Assembly (NCBI GenBank): GCA_026400815.1
Contig: JAPLOI010000070.1
Span: 1-64,000 of the forward strand
From: Alphaproteobacteria bacterium
Lineage (GTDB): Bacteria > Pseudomonadota > Alphaproteobacteria > Acetobacterales > Acetobacteraceae
Direction of reading: 5' to 3'
Length of the DNA: 64,000 bases
Every line of letters begins with the position of its first letter. Position 1 is the first letter of the stretch. This document shows, one piece after another, positions 1 through 7,568 of this stretch. The translations under genes and the position numbers were made by a program. The notes under the pieces are model-generated. The model had not been told where the DNA came from and did no database searches. It was given only the letters and a program-made list of their open reading frames with translations.

Positions 1-141
1 ACCGACGCCTGGCCCGCGATTTCGAGCGGCATTGCCGCATCGCCGCGGCCTTCGTGCGTATGGCGATGATCCGCATCATGCTGCGGAGACTGGCACCAAA
101 GCCCTGAGCATGATGCAGAACTTCCCGGATGGGTTCTGAGA
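1..141 (+). mobile_element. IS5-family insertion sequence, 3' end only
   Basis: This is the right end of an insertion sequence that enters the window from the left. It contains the last codons of a transposase and, at about 118-140, a candidate terminal inverted repeat (reverse strand reads AGAACCCATCCGGGAAGTT) of the kind seen at IS5/IS427-group ends. The left end lies outside the window, so the repeat partner and target duplication cannot be checked and the exact right boundary is uncertain by several bases. Immediately right of it the minus strand is an AIPR-type coding sequence, so the element appears to have inserted into that gene. Confidence 0.65.
3..107 (+). CDS. IS5-family transposase, C-terminal fragment
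   Basis: The first bases encode the C-terminus of a transposase, 34 residues before the stop. The RRLARDFERH start and the MAMIRIMLRRLA ending are typical of the DDE-type transposase tail in IS5/IS427-like elements. The gene begins outside the window, so its integrity cannot be judged. Confidence 0.7.
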   Translation, partial: RRLARDFERHCRIAAAFVRMAMIRIMLRRLAPKP

Positions 142-1481
142 TCACTCGTTAGGCGATTTGGATACCGACTGGCAATTTCTGGCTTATCCAAGAACATAGC
201 GGCAACACAACGGGCTATGTCTTTGATTCCAAAAACACGATTTGCCTTCACGCCTTCATGTCGAGAGAACTGGTTCTTTCGTCTCTCGAAATACAATCGC
301 AGTTCGTCATCAAGGCCCTGAGCCTCAAAATATCTGTCCAACGCCTTCACGGCGTCCAGAGTTGCCAGAAATTGATCCTCATCTACAGCTGCCTGTCGGT
401 TCGTAGATCGCACAATATCATCAACAACAGTAGGATCTGATGTTTCAATTATCTTCAACATTACAGTAGCATCATCACCTATGCGATCTCTGTTGGCGAA
501 TAGTACGTTTGACGTCTGACAGCCATTTACTATCTGAAAATCCCGAATCGACACCTCCAAACTACCCATCCTAACGTCTGACGAAATAATAGTGATACCA
601 TTATTCAGTATTCCAAATCTCTTTTGCTTAAATTCGTCACGGATTGTCTCCGTCATCTCTTTGTTGACGCCACCTTCGATCCCGAGGAAATCACGGACGT
701 TCTCTTCGAAAATTTGTTGCCGTAGGCGCCCATTTTTGTCTTTTAGAACCTGATCGATAAACTCTTTCGCCACCACTGTTACAACATAACCCTCATCTAT
801 TCCAAGAGTCTTTGGAAATGCCGCACTACCTAGAATCTTTAGGGTTGCCTCAACTTGACCTTCAGCGGCATTCCACAATGTTACTATGCTATCTCTATTT
901 ACGAGAGTTACATTCGACGCAATAAAATAGCCACTATCATCCAGCGCGTTCTTCATAGCCCTCTGAGCGGCCAAGATTTCTCGATCGGTCGCAGCACGCG
1001 CCGTAGTGGCGAAGAAAACATCAATCTTAGGTTTGCCATCTCTAATTTTTCCAACAAACCTTATAAGTGAATTGAATATCTCCTTCACATTTTTCATATA
1101 TTCACTTGACGGATATTCAACATCCTCCGACAAAAAATCAATGATAGCAGATTGGAGTACCGTTATCTCCGATTTTGACCAAGATTCGGAAGTTTTCGCT
1201 TGCGTGAATACGATAGTGACGTCCGCGTCGCGTTTCCTGCCCGCCATTGCCTCTTCGACTTCCTCGACCGACGAAATATAAGAGTCGTCGATGAAGATCA
1301 TGACACCATCAACACCCGGGTCATCTCCCTCGTAAACCAATTCGTTTGGATCTATATTTTCTGCTGAATAAATTCGAAAGATCGAAAAATTTAAAAATGC
1401 CTCAAATTGCTTATATTCTTCAAAAGAGACGGAGTATTTTTCCGCAAAATTATTCATATGCGCTCGAATAACCGGATGCAT
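142..1481 (-). pseudogene. AIPR-family abortive infection protein, 3' end lost to IS insertion
   Basis: The minus strand is open from about 1487 to the left edge of the window, with AT-richer codon use unlike the neighbours. The first ~445 residues look like an AIPR (abortive infection phage resistance) protein. They include LVYEGDDPGVDG near residue 45, an FGILNNGITII block, the family signature QIVNGCQTSN, and a following STNRQAAVDEDQF stretch. ATG at 1481 (MHPVIR) is preferred; ATG at 1487 is two codons upstream. Around 142 the reading frame runs into the IS sequence, so the normal C-terminal part is missing or lies beyond the element. The family is associated with phage-triggered abortive infection. 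The GC drop suggests horizontal acquisition. The protein is probably truncated and inactive. Confidence 0.75.
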
Positions 1482-1487
1482 AGCCAT

Positions 1488-1791
1488 GCGACGCAATTCC
1501 CTACGGTTTCCTTTTCTCTTGCAACCCTGCAACACATTTGGGGGCTTGTCGACGCACAAAAGGCCGGGCTTGGTCGTGCAGAGGGCTTGGCAGTCACTCC
1601 AAATGGAATGACCTTCGCCGCGATTACCGGAAACTCGAACCGGTGGATGTCCGCTGCGGCCTCGCCTTCGCCACCCGCACCCTCGGCCAAAGCGTCGACG
1701 CTCACGACCAGAGACGATCATCTCAACGAACCTTGACCCACGCCCAGTTGGACCCCAAATTAACCCCATCTGGTCCAAGGCCCCACCCGCC
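1488..1791. other. Intergenic stretch, no supported gene
   Basis: About 300 bases lie between the divergent AIPR gene and the antitoxin gene. Short open frames exist on both strands but overlap each other and show no recognisable protein. Composition rises from AT-rich to GC-rich across it, which fits the boundary of an acquired segment. It should carry the promoters of both flanking units, but I cannot assign -35/-10 boxes confidently. Confidence 0.4.
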
Positions 1792-2238
1792 ATGCTCCCC
1801 ACCTACGACGCCCCCACGGTCGCTACCCTGATGGGCTTCCCGCCTGCCACCGCCGCGCGCCCCACCACCTCCGCCACCATCGAGCACGCCGTCGAACAGG
1901 GCCTCCCCCGCACGGCGCTCCGCCACGTCATCCAGCGCATCGCCGGCCCCGACCCCGCCCGCATCACCCGCCTCGAACACAGCATCGTCCCCAAAACCAC
2001 CCTGGAACGCCGCACCACCCGCCTCTCCCCGGAGGAGAGCGAGCGTACCGAACGCCTCGCCCGCCTCTTCGCCCACGCCATCCGCGCACTGGGCTCGGAG
2101 GACGAAGCCCGCGCCTTCCTCACCACCCCCCACCCCATGCTCGAAAACCGCACCCCGCTCGAAGCCGCCCGCACCGACCTCGCCACCCGCCGCGCCGAGC
2201 ACATCCTCCACGCCCTGGAATACGGCCTAGCGCCCTAA
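1792..2238 (+). CDS. Xre/MbcA/ParS-type antitoxin (DUF2384)
   Basis: A 148-residue protein that looks like the antitoxin of a RES-Xre type II toxin-antitoxin pair. The N-terminal half has the helical Xre-like region, and the C-terminal ~60 residues match the DUF2384 pattern: a helix with the ERLARLFAHAIRALGSEDEA stretch, then the TPHPMLENRTPLEAARTD block in which most members carry the NxxLxGxxPLE-like motif. The toxin gene starts 2 bases after its stop, so the pair is co-transcribed. Such antitoxins bind the toxin active site and usually autorepress the promoter. Confidence 0.85.
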   Translation: MLPTYDAPTVATLMGFPPATAARPTTSATIEHAVEQGLPRTALRHVIQRIAGPDPARITRLEHSIVPKTTLERRTTRLSPEESERTERLARLFAHAIRALGSEDEARAFLTTPHPMLENRTPLEAARTDLATRRAEHILHALEYGLAP

Positions 2239-2240
2239 CT

Positions 2241-2708
2241 GTGTCTGGCCCTGTACGCCTCTGGCGCATCACCACCGGCCCGCACCCGATCTGGTCCGGC
2301 GAAGGCGCCCGCCTCTTCGGCCAGCGCTGGAACCCGCCCGGCCTGCCCGCCATCTACACCGGCACCAGCTTCGCCCTGTACCTCGTGGAAATCCTCGTCC
2401 ACGCCAACCGCCTCACGCCCCCCAGCGCCGCTCGCTACGTCGAGGCCACCCTCCCGCCCGACCTCTCCCGCGAAACGTTCCTAGCGGAAAACCACCCCGG
2501 CTGGAACGACCCGCACAGCACCGCCATCGCCCAGGCCTACGGCGCGGCCTGGCTGCGCGAGCGCCGCTCCTGCCTCCTCCTCGTCCCCTCCGTCGTCACC
2601 GCGGGCCTCGACACCAACATCGTCGTCAACCCCGAACACCCCGACGCCGCCCGCATCACCACCGGCCCAGAAACCCCCGTCCGCCTGGATCCCCGCCTCT
2701 TCGGCTAA
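2241..2708 (+). CDS. RES-domain toxin
   Basis: A 155-residue RES-family protein starting at GTG two bases after the antitoxin stop. It has the family landmarks: WRITTGPHPIWSGEGARLFG with the conserved Arg, the QRWNPPG loop, IYTGTSFALYLVEILVHAN with the conserved acidic residue of the active site, and a late Ser/Pro-rich NAD-pocket segment (LLVPSVV). RES toxins such as MbcT are NAD+-degrading enzymes that stop growth when the antitoxin is lost. Its stop overlaps by 4 bases, tail to tail, with the TPR gene on the other strand. Intact by length. Confidence 0.88.
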   Translation: MSGPVRLWRITTGPHPIWSGEGARLFGQRWNPPGLPAIYTGTSFALYLVEILVHANRLTPPSAARYVEATLPPDLSRETFLAENHPGWNDPHSTAIAQAYGAAWLRERRSCLLLVPSVVTAGLDTNIVVNPEHPDAARITTGPETPVRLDPRLFG

Positions 2709-3943
2709 CCGAGGCGCCGCAAAACCCCCTTCGCCTCCTCCCCCCTTCCCAACCGCATCAACCCAAACGCCACCGCCTGGCTCAGCAAATCCCGTTGCGC
2801 CCGGCTCCCCCCAAACCGCTCATGGCCCCCCAGCACCGCCCGCAACTCCGTAACCGCCCCCTCCCACTCCCCCCGAGCAAACGCCCCGAACCCCCGCCCC
2901 GCCACCGCCACCAGATCCCCCGCCGGCCCCCGCACCCCCTCGCTGAACCGCGCCAACCTCTCCCCATCCCCCGCCATCGCCGCCGCCAGCGCCGAATGCA
3001 GGTCGATGAAGCTCACCCCGGGCTCCGGAAACAGCCGCGCCGCCCCCTCCGAAACCTCCCGCCACAACGCCCCATCCACCGCCTCCCCCGCCACCCCAAC
3101 GCGGAACAGGAACGAAGCCGCATCCGTCACCTGGTTGATCCCCGGACCCTGGCACACCCCCGGCCGCAGCGAACTCTCCCAGATCGACCACGCCTCGCCG
3201 AACTCCCCCCGCTCCATCGCCCACAGCGAAAGATGCCAGCTCAGATGGCTGTGCAGCGCCGCCCGCGTCTCGTACCCCGGCAGCCACCCGCGCAGAAACG
3301 CCATCCCATCCGCCACATCGCCGGCCTCGTAATGCCCATGCGCGCTGATATGCGCCCCGCTCGCATGCCGAGGGTTCAACGCCAGCGCCCGGTCCACATG
3401 GCGCCGCCCGGAAGCCAGCTCCCCCTGCTCGATCTCCGCGAACGCCAGTGCCGCCAGAAACCACCAATCATCGCCATAGGCGCCGGCCAGCGGCGCCAGC
3501 AGTTCCAGCTGCGCCCGCTCCCGCCCCGAAAGCCCGGAAAACCCGATCAGCCCGAACACCCCCGTCGCCGGCGCCAGCGCCATCGTATCGCGCGGCCACT
3601 CCACGGCATGCGCCCGCACCTTCGCCAACGCCCCCATCGCATCGCCCGCCAGCAGAATCTCATAGATGCCGAACTGGCTCCGCTCCCGCGGCGTCACCCC
3701 CTCCAGCCCCGCCCGCGCCGCCGCCAGGCTCTCCCGCGCCTCGCCCATCCGCCCGGCCATCTGCAACGCGCGGGCCATCGCCACATGCCCGGCCACGAAC
3801 CCCGGGTCCTCCGCCACCGCCAGCCGCAACGCCTCCCCGGCCCCGAGATTGGTGGAAAGCATCGCCTCCACCCCCGCCACATAGGCATCGCGCGCCGCCA
3901 CGCTGGCAGTCGAAATCAAATTCCCGTCCCGGTCGCGCAGCAT
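2705..3943 (-). CDS. TPR-repeat protein, TTC38/StaR-like
   Basis: A 412-residue helical-repeat protein. Repeated Ala/Leu-rich helix pairs cover most of the length, e.g. around residues 20-90, 170-215 and 250-300. There is a histidine-rich stretch (ASGAHISAHGHYEAGD) near residue 200, as in the tetratricopeptide-repeat-38/StaR-like family. No signal peptide or membrane segment is visible, so a cytoplasmic protein is likely. Members have no established enzymatic role, so none is assigned. It is transcribed toward the RES toxin gene and overlaps its end by 4 bases. Confidence 0.75.
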   Translation of the reverse strand: MLRDRDGNLISTASVAARDAYVAGVEAMLSTNLGAGEALRLAVAEDPGFVAGHVAMARALQMAGRMGEARESLAAARAGLEGVTPRERSQFGIYEILLAGDAMGALAKVRAHAVEWPRDTMALAPATGVFGLIGFSGLSGRERAQLELLAPLAGAYGDDWWFLAALAFAEIEQGELASGRRHVDRALALNPRHASGAHISAHGHYEAGDVADGMAFLRGWLPGYETRAALHSHLSWHLSLWAMERGEFGEAWSIWESSLRPGVCQGPGINQVTDAASFLFRVGVAGEAVDGALWREVSEGAARLFPEPGVSFIDLHSALAAAMAGDGERLARFSEGVRGPAGDLVAVAGRGFGAFARGEWEGAVTELRAVLGGHERFGGSRAQRDLLSQAVAFGLMRLGRGEEAKGVLRRLG

Positions 3944-4102
3944 GGCCTATTCCTTCCCCAACCGCGGCATCGCCGCCCCCAGCGCAGTCGCATCCCGGCC
4001 GAAAGGTTGCAACCCCGGCCCTGTTAACCCGCCCGCAACCCCCACCCGCCATCTCTTCCCACCCACCGGGCACCGAACAGCCCCAGTCGCGTCGAGGGAG
4101 AA

Positions 4103-4576
4103 ATGAACGCCACCTCAGCTTTGACCATGTCGGTATCCAGCACCAACGCCCTGCACGCCGTCATCTCTGCCAGCCGCTTCACCGCCCTGCGCCACGCCAC
4201 CATCGATGCCTGCGTGGCCGATATCCTGTACACCTCGCGGCCCAACAACCAGCGCAGCAACATCACCGGCGCCCTGCTCGCCTGCGACGGATGGTTCCTC
4301 CAGGCCCTCGACGGCCGCCGCATCGATGTGGAGCACACACTCCGCCGCATCGAACGCGATCCCAACCACCACGACATCCGCCGCATCGGCGCCGGCCCCC
4401 TCGCCGAACGCCGCTTCGGCGCCTGGAAGATGTGCGCCGGCATCCTCTCCCCCACAGATCAGGCGATCGTCCGCACCCTCTCCGGCAGCGGCAAGTTCGA
4501 CCCCCGCACCCTCACCGAAGCCGCCGCCCTGAACCTCCTCCACGCCGTCGCCCGCCTGCAATCCAAGCCCGGCTAA
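4103..4576 (+). CDS. BLUF-domain protein lacking the photoactive tyrosine
   Basis: A 157-residue single-domain protein with a BLUF (blue-light sensing, FAD-binding) fold at residues 17-115. The flavin-pocket positions of AppA (Asn45, Gln63, Trp104, Met106) are present as Asn49 (PNNQRSNITG), Gln67 (GWFLQALDG), Trp108 and Met110 (RRFGAWKM). However, the invariant Tyr of the first strand (AppA Tyr21) is Ser22 here (AVISASR), and there is no Tyr anywhere in residues 1-42. BLUF photochemistry depends on this Tyr, so it may bind flavin without normal signalling or serve as a redox or scaffold module. ATG follows a GAGG-type ribosome site. It stands alone, with no adjacent output-domain gene. Confidence 0.82.
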   Translation: MNATSALTMSVSSTNALHAVISASRFTALRHATIDACVADILYTSRPNNQRSNITGALLACDGWFLQALDGRRIDVEHTLRRIERDPNHHDIRRIGAGPLAERRFGAWKMCAGILSPTDQAIVRTLSGSGKFDPRTLTEAAALNLLHAVARLQSKPG

Positions 4577-4630
4577 AAAACTGCGCCCTCCCCCTCGCAT
4601 CCCATCCGACAGTTAGATATATTATCAGTC

Positions 4631-5155
4631 GTGACAAACATCATCACCCTCCTCCTCGGCCTGCTGGCCGGCCTGCGCGGCACACTCGCGCACGCCGCCG
4701 CCCCCGCATGGCCCCGCCGCCGGCGCGCCAGCCGCGCCGCCCCGGCGCGCACCCATTCGGAACACAATCGGATCAAACCGCCCGAAGCCCCCATCCCCGG
4801 TTCCGCCGCCATCGACCGCGCCATGGCGGAGCTCCTCTCCCTCTTCGCCCAGTGGCAATCCGGCACCCTCCCCCCGCAGCCGGAATCCGCCCCGCGCTAC
4901 GTCCCCCATCCTTCCTGGCACCCCGTCTGGCTGCGCCGTCGCCCCACACCCGCGCCCCCGCGCCCGCCGGCCGCGCGCCGCACCCCCCGCCCGACCCCCA
5001 CGCCCGAACGCCCCCAAACCATCCTTGCGCGCGCCCCCATCCCGCACCGGGTGCACGCCACCGCGTCCCATCGCGCCTCGTCCCTCGGCCGCGCCCTGCC
5101 TCGCCCCGCAAATCCCCCCCACCGGAGCCAGGCGCCAACCCCACCCACGCCCTAA
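4631..5155 (+). CDS. Hypothetical Pro/Arg-rich protein with N-terminal hydrophobic segment
   Basis: A 174-residue frame starting with GTG. It has a short hydrophobic N-terminus (residues 4-16), an amphipathic patch (AELLSLFAQWQSGTLP) near residue 75 and a long Pro/Arg/Ala-rich, probably disordered tail. I do not recognise a named domain. The layout resembles the lineage-type small proteins often annotated as hypothetical in Acetobacteraceae. An AT-rich palindrome GATA-TAT-TATC lies at 4616-4626 just upstream. Low-complexity composition in GC-rich DNA makes a spurious frame possible. Confidence 0.45.
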   Translation: MTNIITLLLGLLAGLRGTLAHAAAPAWPRRRRASRAAPARTHSEHNRIKPPEAPIPGSAAIDRAMAELLSLFAQWQSGTLPPQPESAPRYVPHPSWHPVWLRRRPTPAPPRPPAARRTPRPTPTPERPQTILARAPIPHRVHATASHRASSLGRALPRPANPPHRSQAPTPPTP

Positions 5156-5250
5156 TTGTTCCACTTACAAATTATTCCGAAATATTCCACCCAATCCCGC
5201 CGCCCCCTTGGACGGAACCGCGCGAACAGGGCACCATGGCCCACACCACA

Positions 5251-5275
5251 TATTCACGACCCATAATCGTGAATA
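5251..5275. promoter_or_regulatory. Perfect palindrome upstream of metY, candidate operator
   Basis: TATTCACGA (5251-5259), a 7-base spacer, then TCGTGAATA (5267-5275): a perfect 9-base inverted repeat centred about 80 bases before the metY start. Its size and symmetry fit the binding site of a dimeric repressor controlling methionine biosynthesis. I cannot name the regulator. No recognisable SAM-II or SAM/SAH riboswitch core was seen in the same leader. Confidence 0.5.
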
Positions 5276-5343
5276 AAACTTCCCACTTGCCTTGCGCGCA
5301 AAACAAGGGCTGAACTGCCCACACCCGGTCCAAGGAGGAACCC

Positions 5344-6630
5344 ATGTCCACCCACCCCGAAACCCTCGCCCTCCACGCCGGCTGGCGCCGCGATGAAGCC
5401 ACCACGGCCGTTGCGGTCCCGATCTATCAAACCACCAGCTACCAGTTCAACAGCACCGAACACGCCGCCAACCTGTTCAGCCTCGCCGAGCTGGGCAACA
5501 TCTACACCCGCATCATGAACCCCACCCAGGATGCGCTGGAAAAGCGCGTCGCCGCGATCGAAGGCGGCGTCGCCGCCCTCGCCACCGCCTCCGGCCAGGC
5601 CGCCACCGCCATGGCCGTGCAGAACCTCTGCCGCGCCGGCGACAACTTCGTCGCCTCCACCGATCTCTACGGCGGCACCTGGAACCTCTTCGCCAACACG
5701 CTGAAAGACCAGGGCATCGAATGCCGCTTCGTCGATCCCGAGGACCCGGAGGCCTTCGCCCGCGCCACCGATGACCGCACCCGCCTCTACTACGCGGAAA
5801 CCCTGCCCAACCCGAAGCTGCGCGTCTTCCCGATCGCGGAAGTCGCCGCCATCGGCAAGCGCTTCGGCATCCCGCTGATCATGGACAACACAGCCGCCCC
5901 CCTGCTGGTGCGCCCGCTGGACCATGGCGCGGCCATCGTCATGCACTCGCTCACCAAGTATCTCGGCGGCCACGGCACCTCCATCGGCGGTATCATCATC
6001 GATGGCGGCAATTTCGATTGGGAAGCCCACCCCGCCCGCCAGCCCGCGCTGAACACGCCCGATCCCAGCTACCACGGCGCGGTCTGGACCCAGGCCGTGA
6101 AGGGCATCGGCCCCGTCGCCTACATCATCAAGGCCCGCACAACGCTCCTGCGCGACCTCGGCGCCGCCATAAGCCCCTTCAACGCCTTCATGATCCTGCA
6201 GGGCGTGGAAACCGTGGCCCTTCGCATGCGCGCCCACTGCGAAAACGCGCTGGCCGTGGTGAAGTACCTGCAATCCCGCCCCGACGTAACCAAGGTGATC
6301 CACCCCAGCACCACCACCGGCCTCGCCGCGGAACGCACCAAGAAATACCTCCCCAACGGCATGGGCGGCCTGGTCGGCTTCGAACTCCAGGGCGGCGCCG
6401 AAGCCGGCAAGAAGTTCATCAACGCCCTCAAGATGTTCTACCACGTCGCCAATATCGGTGACGCCCGCAGCCTCGCCATCCACCCGGCCAGCACCACGCA
6501 CTCGCAGCTGAACCAGGAAGAACAGGCCGCCACCGGCGTCTCTCCCGGCTACGTCCGCCTCTCCATCGGCATCGAGCACATCGACGACATCCTCGCCGAC
6601 CTCACCCAGGCGCTCGACGCTTCGAAGTAA
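5344..6630 (+). CDS. metY: O-acetylhomoserine aminocarboxypropyltransferase (sulfhydrylase)
   Basis: A 428-residue Cys/Met-metabolism PLP enzyme. It converts O-acetylhomoserine plus sulfide into homocysteine in the direct-sulfhydrylation branch of methionine synthesis. Family marks are THPETLALHAGWRRD at the N-terminus, YTRIMNPT, the ASGQAATA cofactor loop and the PLP-binding lysine at residue 205 in HSLTKYLGGHGTS. Length is normal for MetY (about 430), longer than MetB. The start follows a strong AAGGAGG site. The palindrome at 5251-5275 probably regulates it. A gamma-synthase of related specificity cannot be excluded. Confidence 0.9.
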   Translation: MSTHPETLALHAGWRRDEATTAVAVPIYQTTSYQFNSTEHAANLFSLAELGNIYTRIMNPTQDALEKRVAAIEGGVAALATASGQAATAMAVQNLCRAGDNFVASTDLYGGTWNLFANTLKDQGIECRFVDPEDPEAFARATDDRTRLYYAETLPNPKLRVFPIAEVAAIGKRFGIPLIMDNTAAPLLVRPLDHGAAIVMHSLTKYLGGHGTSIGGIIIDGGNFDWEAHPARQPALNTPDPSYHGAVWTQAVKGIGPVAYIIKARTTLLRDLGAAISPFNAFMILQGVETVALRMRAHCENALAVVKYLQSRPDVTKVIHPSTTTGLAAERTKKYLPNGMGGLVGFELQGGAEAGKKFINALKMFYHVANIGDARSLAIHPASTTHSQLNQEEQAATGVSPGYVRLSIGIEHIDDILADLTQALDASK

Positions 6631-6640
6631 GGCCAAGGCA

Positions 6641-6747
6641 AACCGCCAAGGCGCCAAGGTTCGCCAAGGGAACGGGCCGGCTCCACCAGGGGCCGGCCCG
6701 AACGCTTTCTTGGCGTTCCCTTGGCGTCCCTTGGCGCCTTGGCGGTT
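6641..6747. repeat. Nested long inverted repeat downstream of metY
   Basis: AACCGCCAAGGCGCCAAGG (6641-6659) is repeated as its exact reverse complement at 6729-6747. A second inverted repeat, CGGGCCGGC (6673-6681) / GCCGGCCCG (6692-6700), sits inside, and smaller matching CCAAGG/CCTTGG blocks lie between. The whole could fold into one long hairpin of about 105 bases. There is no T-run, so it is not a textbook intrinsic terminator. A REP- or MITE-like element, or a transcript-end stabiliser, is more likely. Confidence 0.7.
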
Positions 6748-6797
6748 CCCTTCCGTCCCCCTATCAGCCACCCTCCGGCCAACGAGGAGTCCGCCGC

Positions 6798-7568
6798 ATG
6801 ACCAGCCCGCTCGACAAATTCCGCCTCGATGGCCGCACCGCCCTGGTCACCGGCGCGCGGCGGGAAATCGGCGCCGCCATCGCCCAGGGCCTCGCCGCCG
6901 TCGGCGCCCGCGTCGCCATCCACCACGCCGGCACCGAGCAGGAAGCGACGGACGCCGCCGCCACCGTCCAGCGCTGCGGCAACGGCGCCCAGGCCTTCGC
7001 TGCCGATTTCTCGCAGAAGGGCACAGCCGAGAAACTCGCCGCCGACGTCACCGCTGCCTTCGGCCAGGTCGATATCCTGGTCCTGAACGCCTCGATCGAG
7101 ATCCTCCAGCCCGTCGGTGCCATCACCCGCGACGCCTACGACACGCAGATGGAAATCAACGTCTGGTCCACCCTGGCCCTGCTGCAGGCCCTCGTGCCCC
7201 CCATGGGCGAACGCGGCTGGGGCCGCGTGGTCACCATCGGCAGCGTCCAGCAGATCTCGCCGGCCGCCGAAATGCTCGTCTATGCCGGCTACAAGGCGCT
7301 GCAGCACAACTGGGCCATCAACCTCGCCCGCCAGTTCACTCGCCACGGCGTCACCATCAACAACCTCGCCCCCGGCCTGATCTCCACCGCGAGAAACGCC
7401 GACCAGATCGCCGCCCGCGGCCCGCAGATGGTTGCCCGCGTGCCCGCCGGCCGCGCCGGCCGCCCCGACGATCTCGTTGGCGCGGCCCTCCTGTTGTGCT
7501 CCGATGCCGGTGAATACATCTCCGGCGCCAACCTCTACGTCGATGGCGGCCGGAGCGTGAACCTGTGA
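6798..7568 (+). CDS. SDR-family oxidoreductase
   Basis: A 256-residue short-chain dehydrogenase/reductase. The Rossmann loop is TGARREIGAAIA near residue 18, the NAS motif occurs as LNASIE, the catalytic serine is in IGSVQQ, and the Tyr-x-x-x-Lys pair is in VYAGYKAL. The C-terminal GANLYVDGG is typical of classical SDRs. The substrate is unknown. It overlaps the next gene by 4 bases (GTGA), so it is translationally coupled to a Gfo/Idh/MocA dehydrogenase, with a solute-binding protein behind it. That suggests uptake and oxidation of one polyol- or sugar-like compound. Confidence 0.88.
   Translation: MTSPLDKFRLDGRTALVTGARREIGAAIAQGLAAVGARVAIHHAGTEQEATDAAATVQRCGNGAQAFAADFSQKGTAEKLAADVTAAFGQVDILVLNASIEILQPVGAITRDAYDTQMEINVWSTLALLQALVPPMGERGWGRVVTIGSVQQISPAAEMLVYAGYKALQHNWAINLARQFTRHGVTINNLAPGLISTARNADQIAARGPQMVARVPAGRAGRPDDLVGAALLLCSDAGEYISGANLYVDGGRSVNL

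Noticed and set aside
1600-1680. tRNA-like TTCGAGT/GAACC sequence
   Set aside because: No matching acceptor or anticodon stems; cannot form a cloverleaf.
1454-1831. Short frames between the AIPR and antitoxin genes
   Set aside because: Overlapping frames on both strands, no recognisable protein, composition transition zone.
2795-5313. Long plus-strand frames of 410 and 621 residues
   Set aside because: Proline/arginine-only shadows of the TPR gene and BLUF gene; no domain content.
5276-5343. SAM-type riboswitch upstream of metY
   Set aside because: Leader is short and I could not find the SAM-II or SAM/SAH core; the palindrome better explains regulation.
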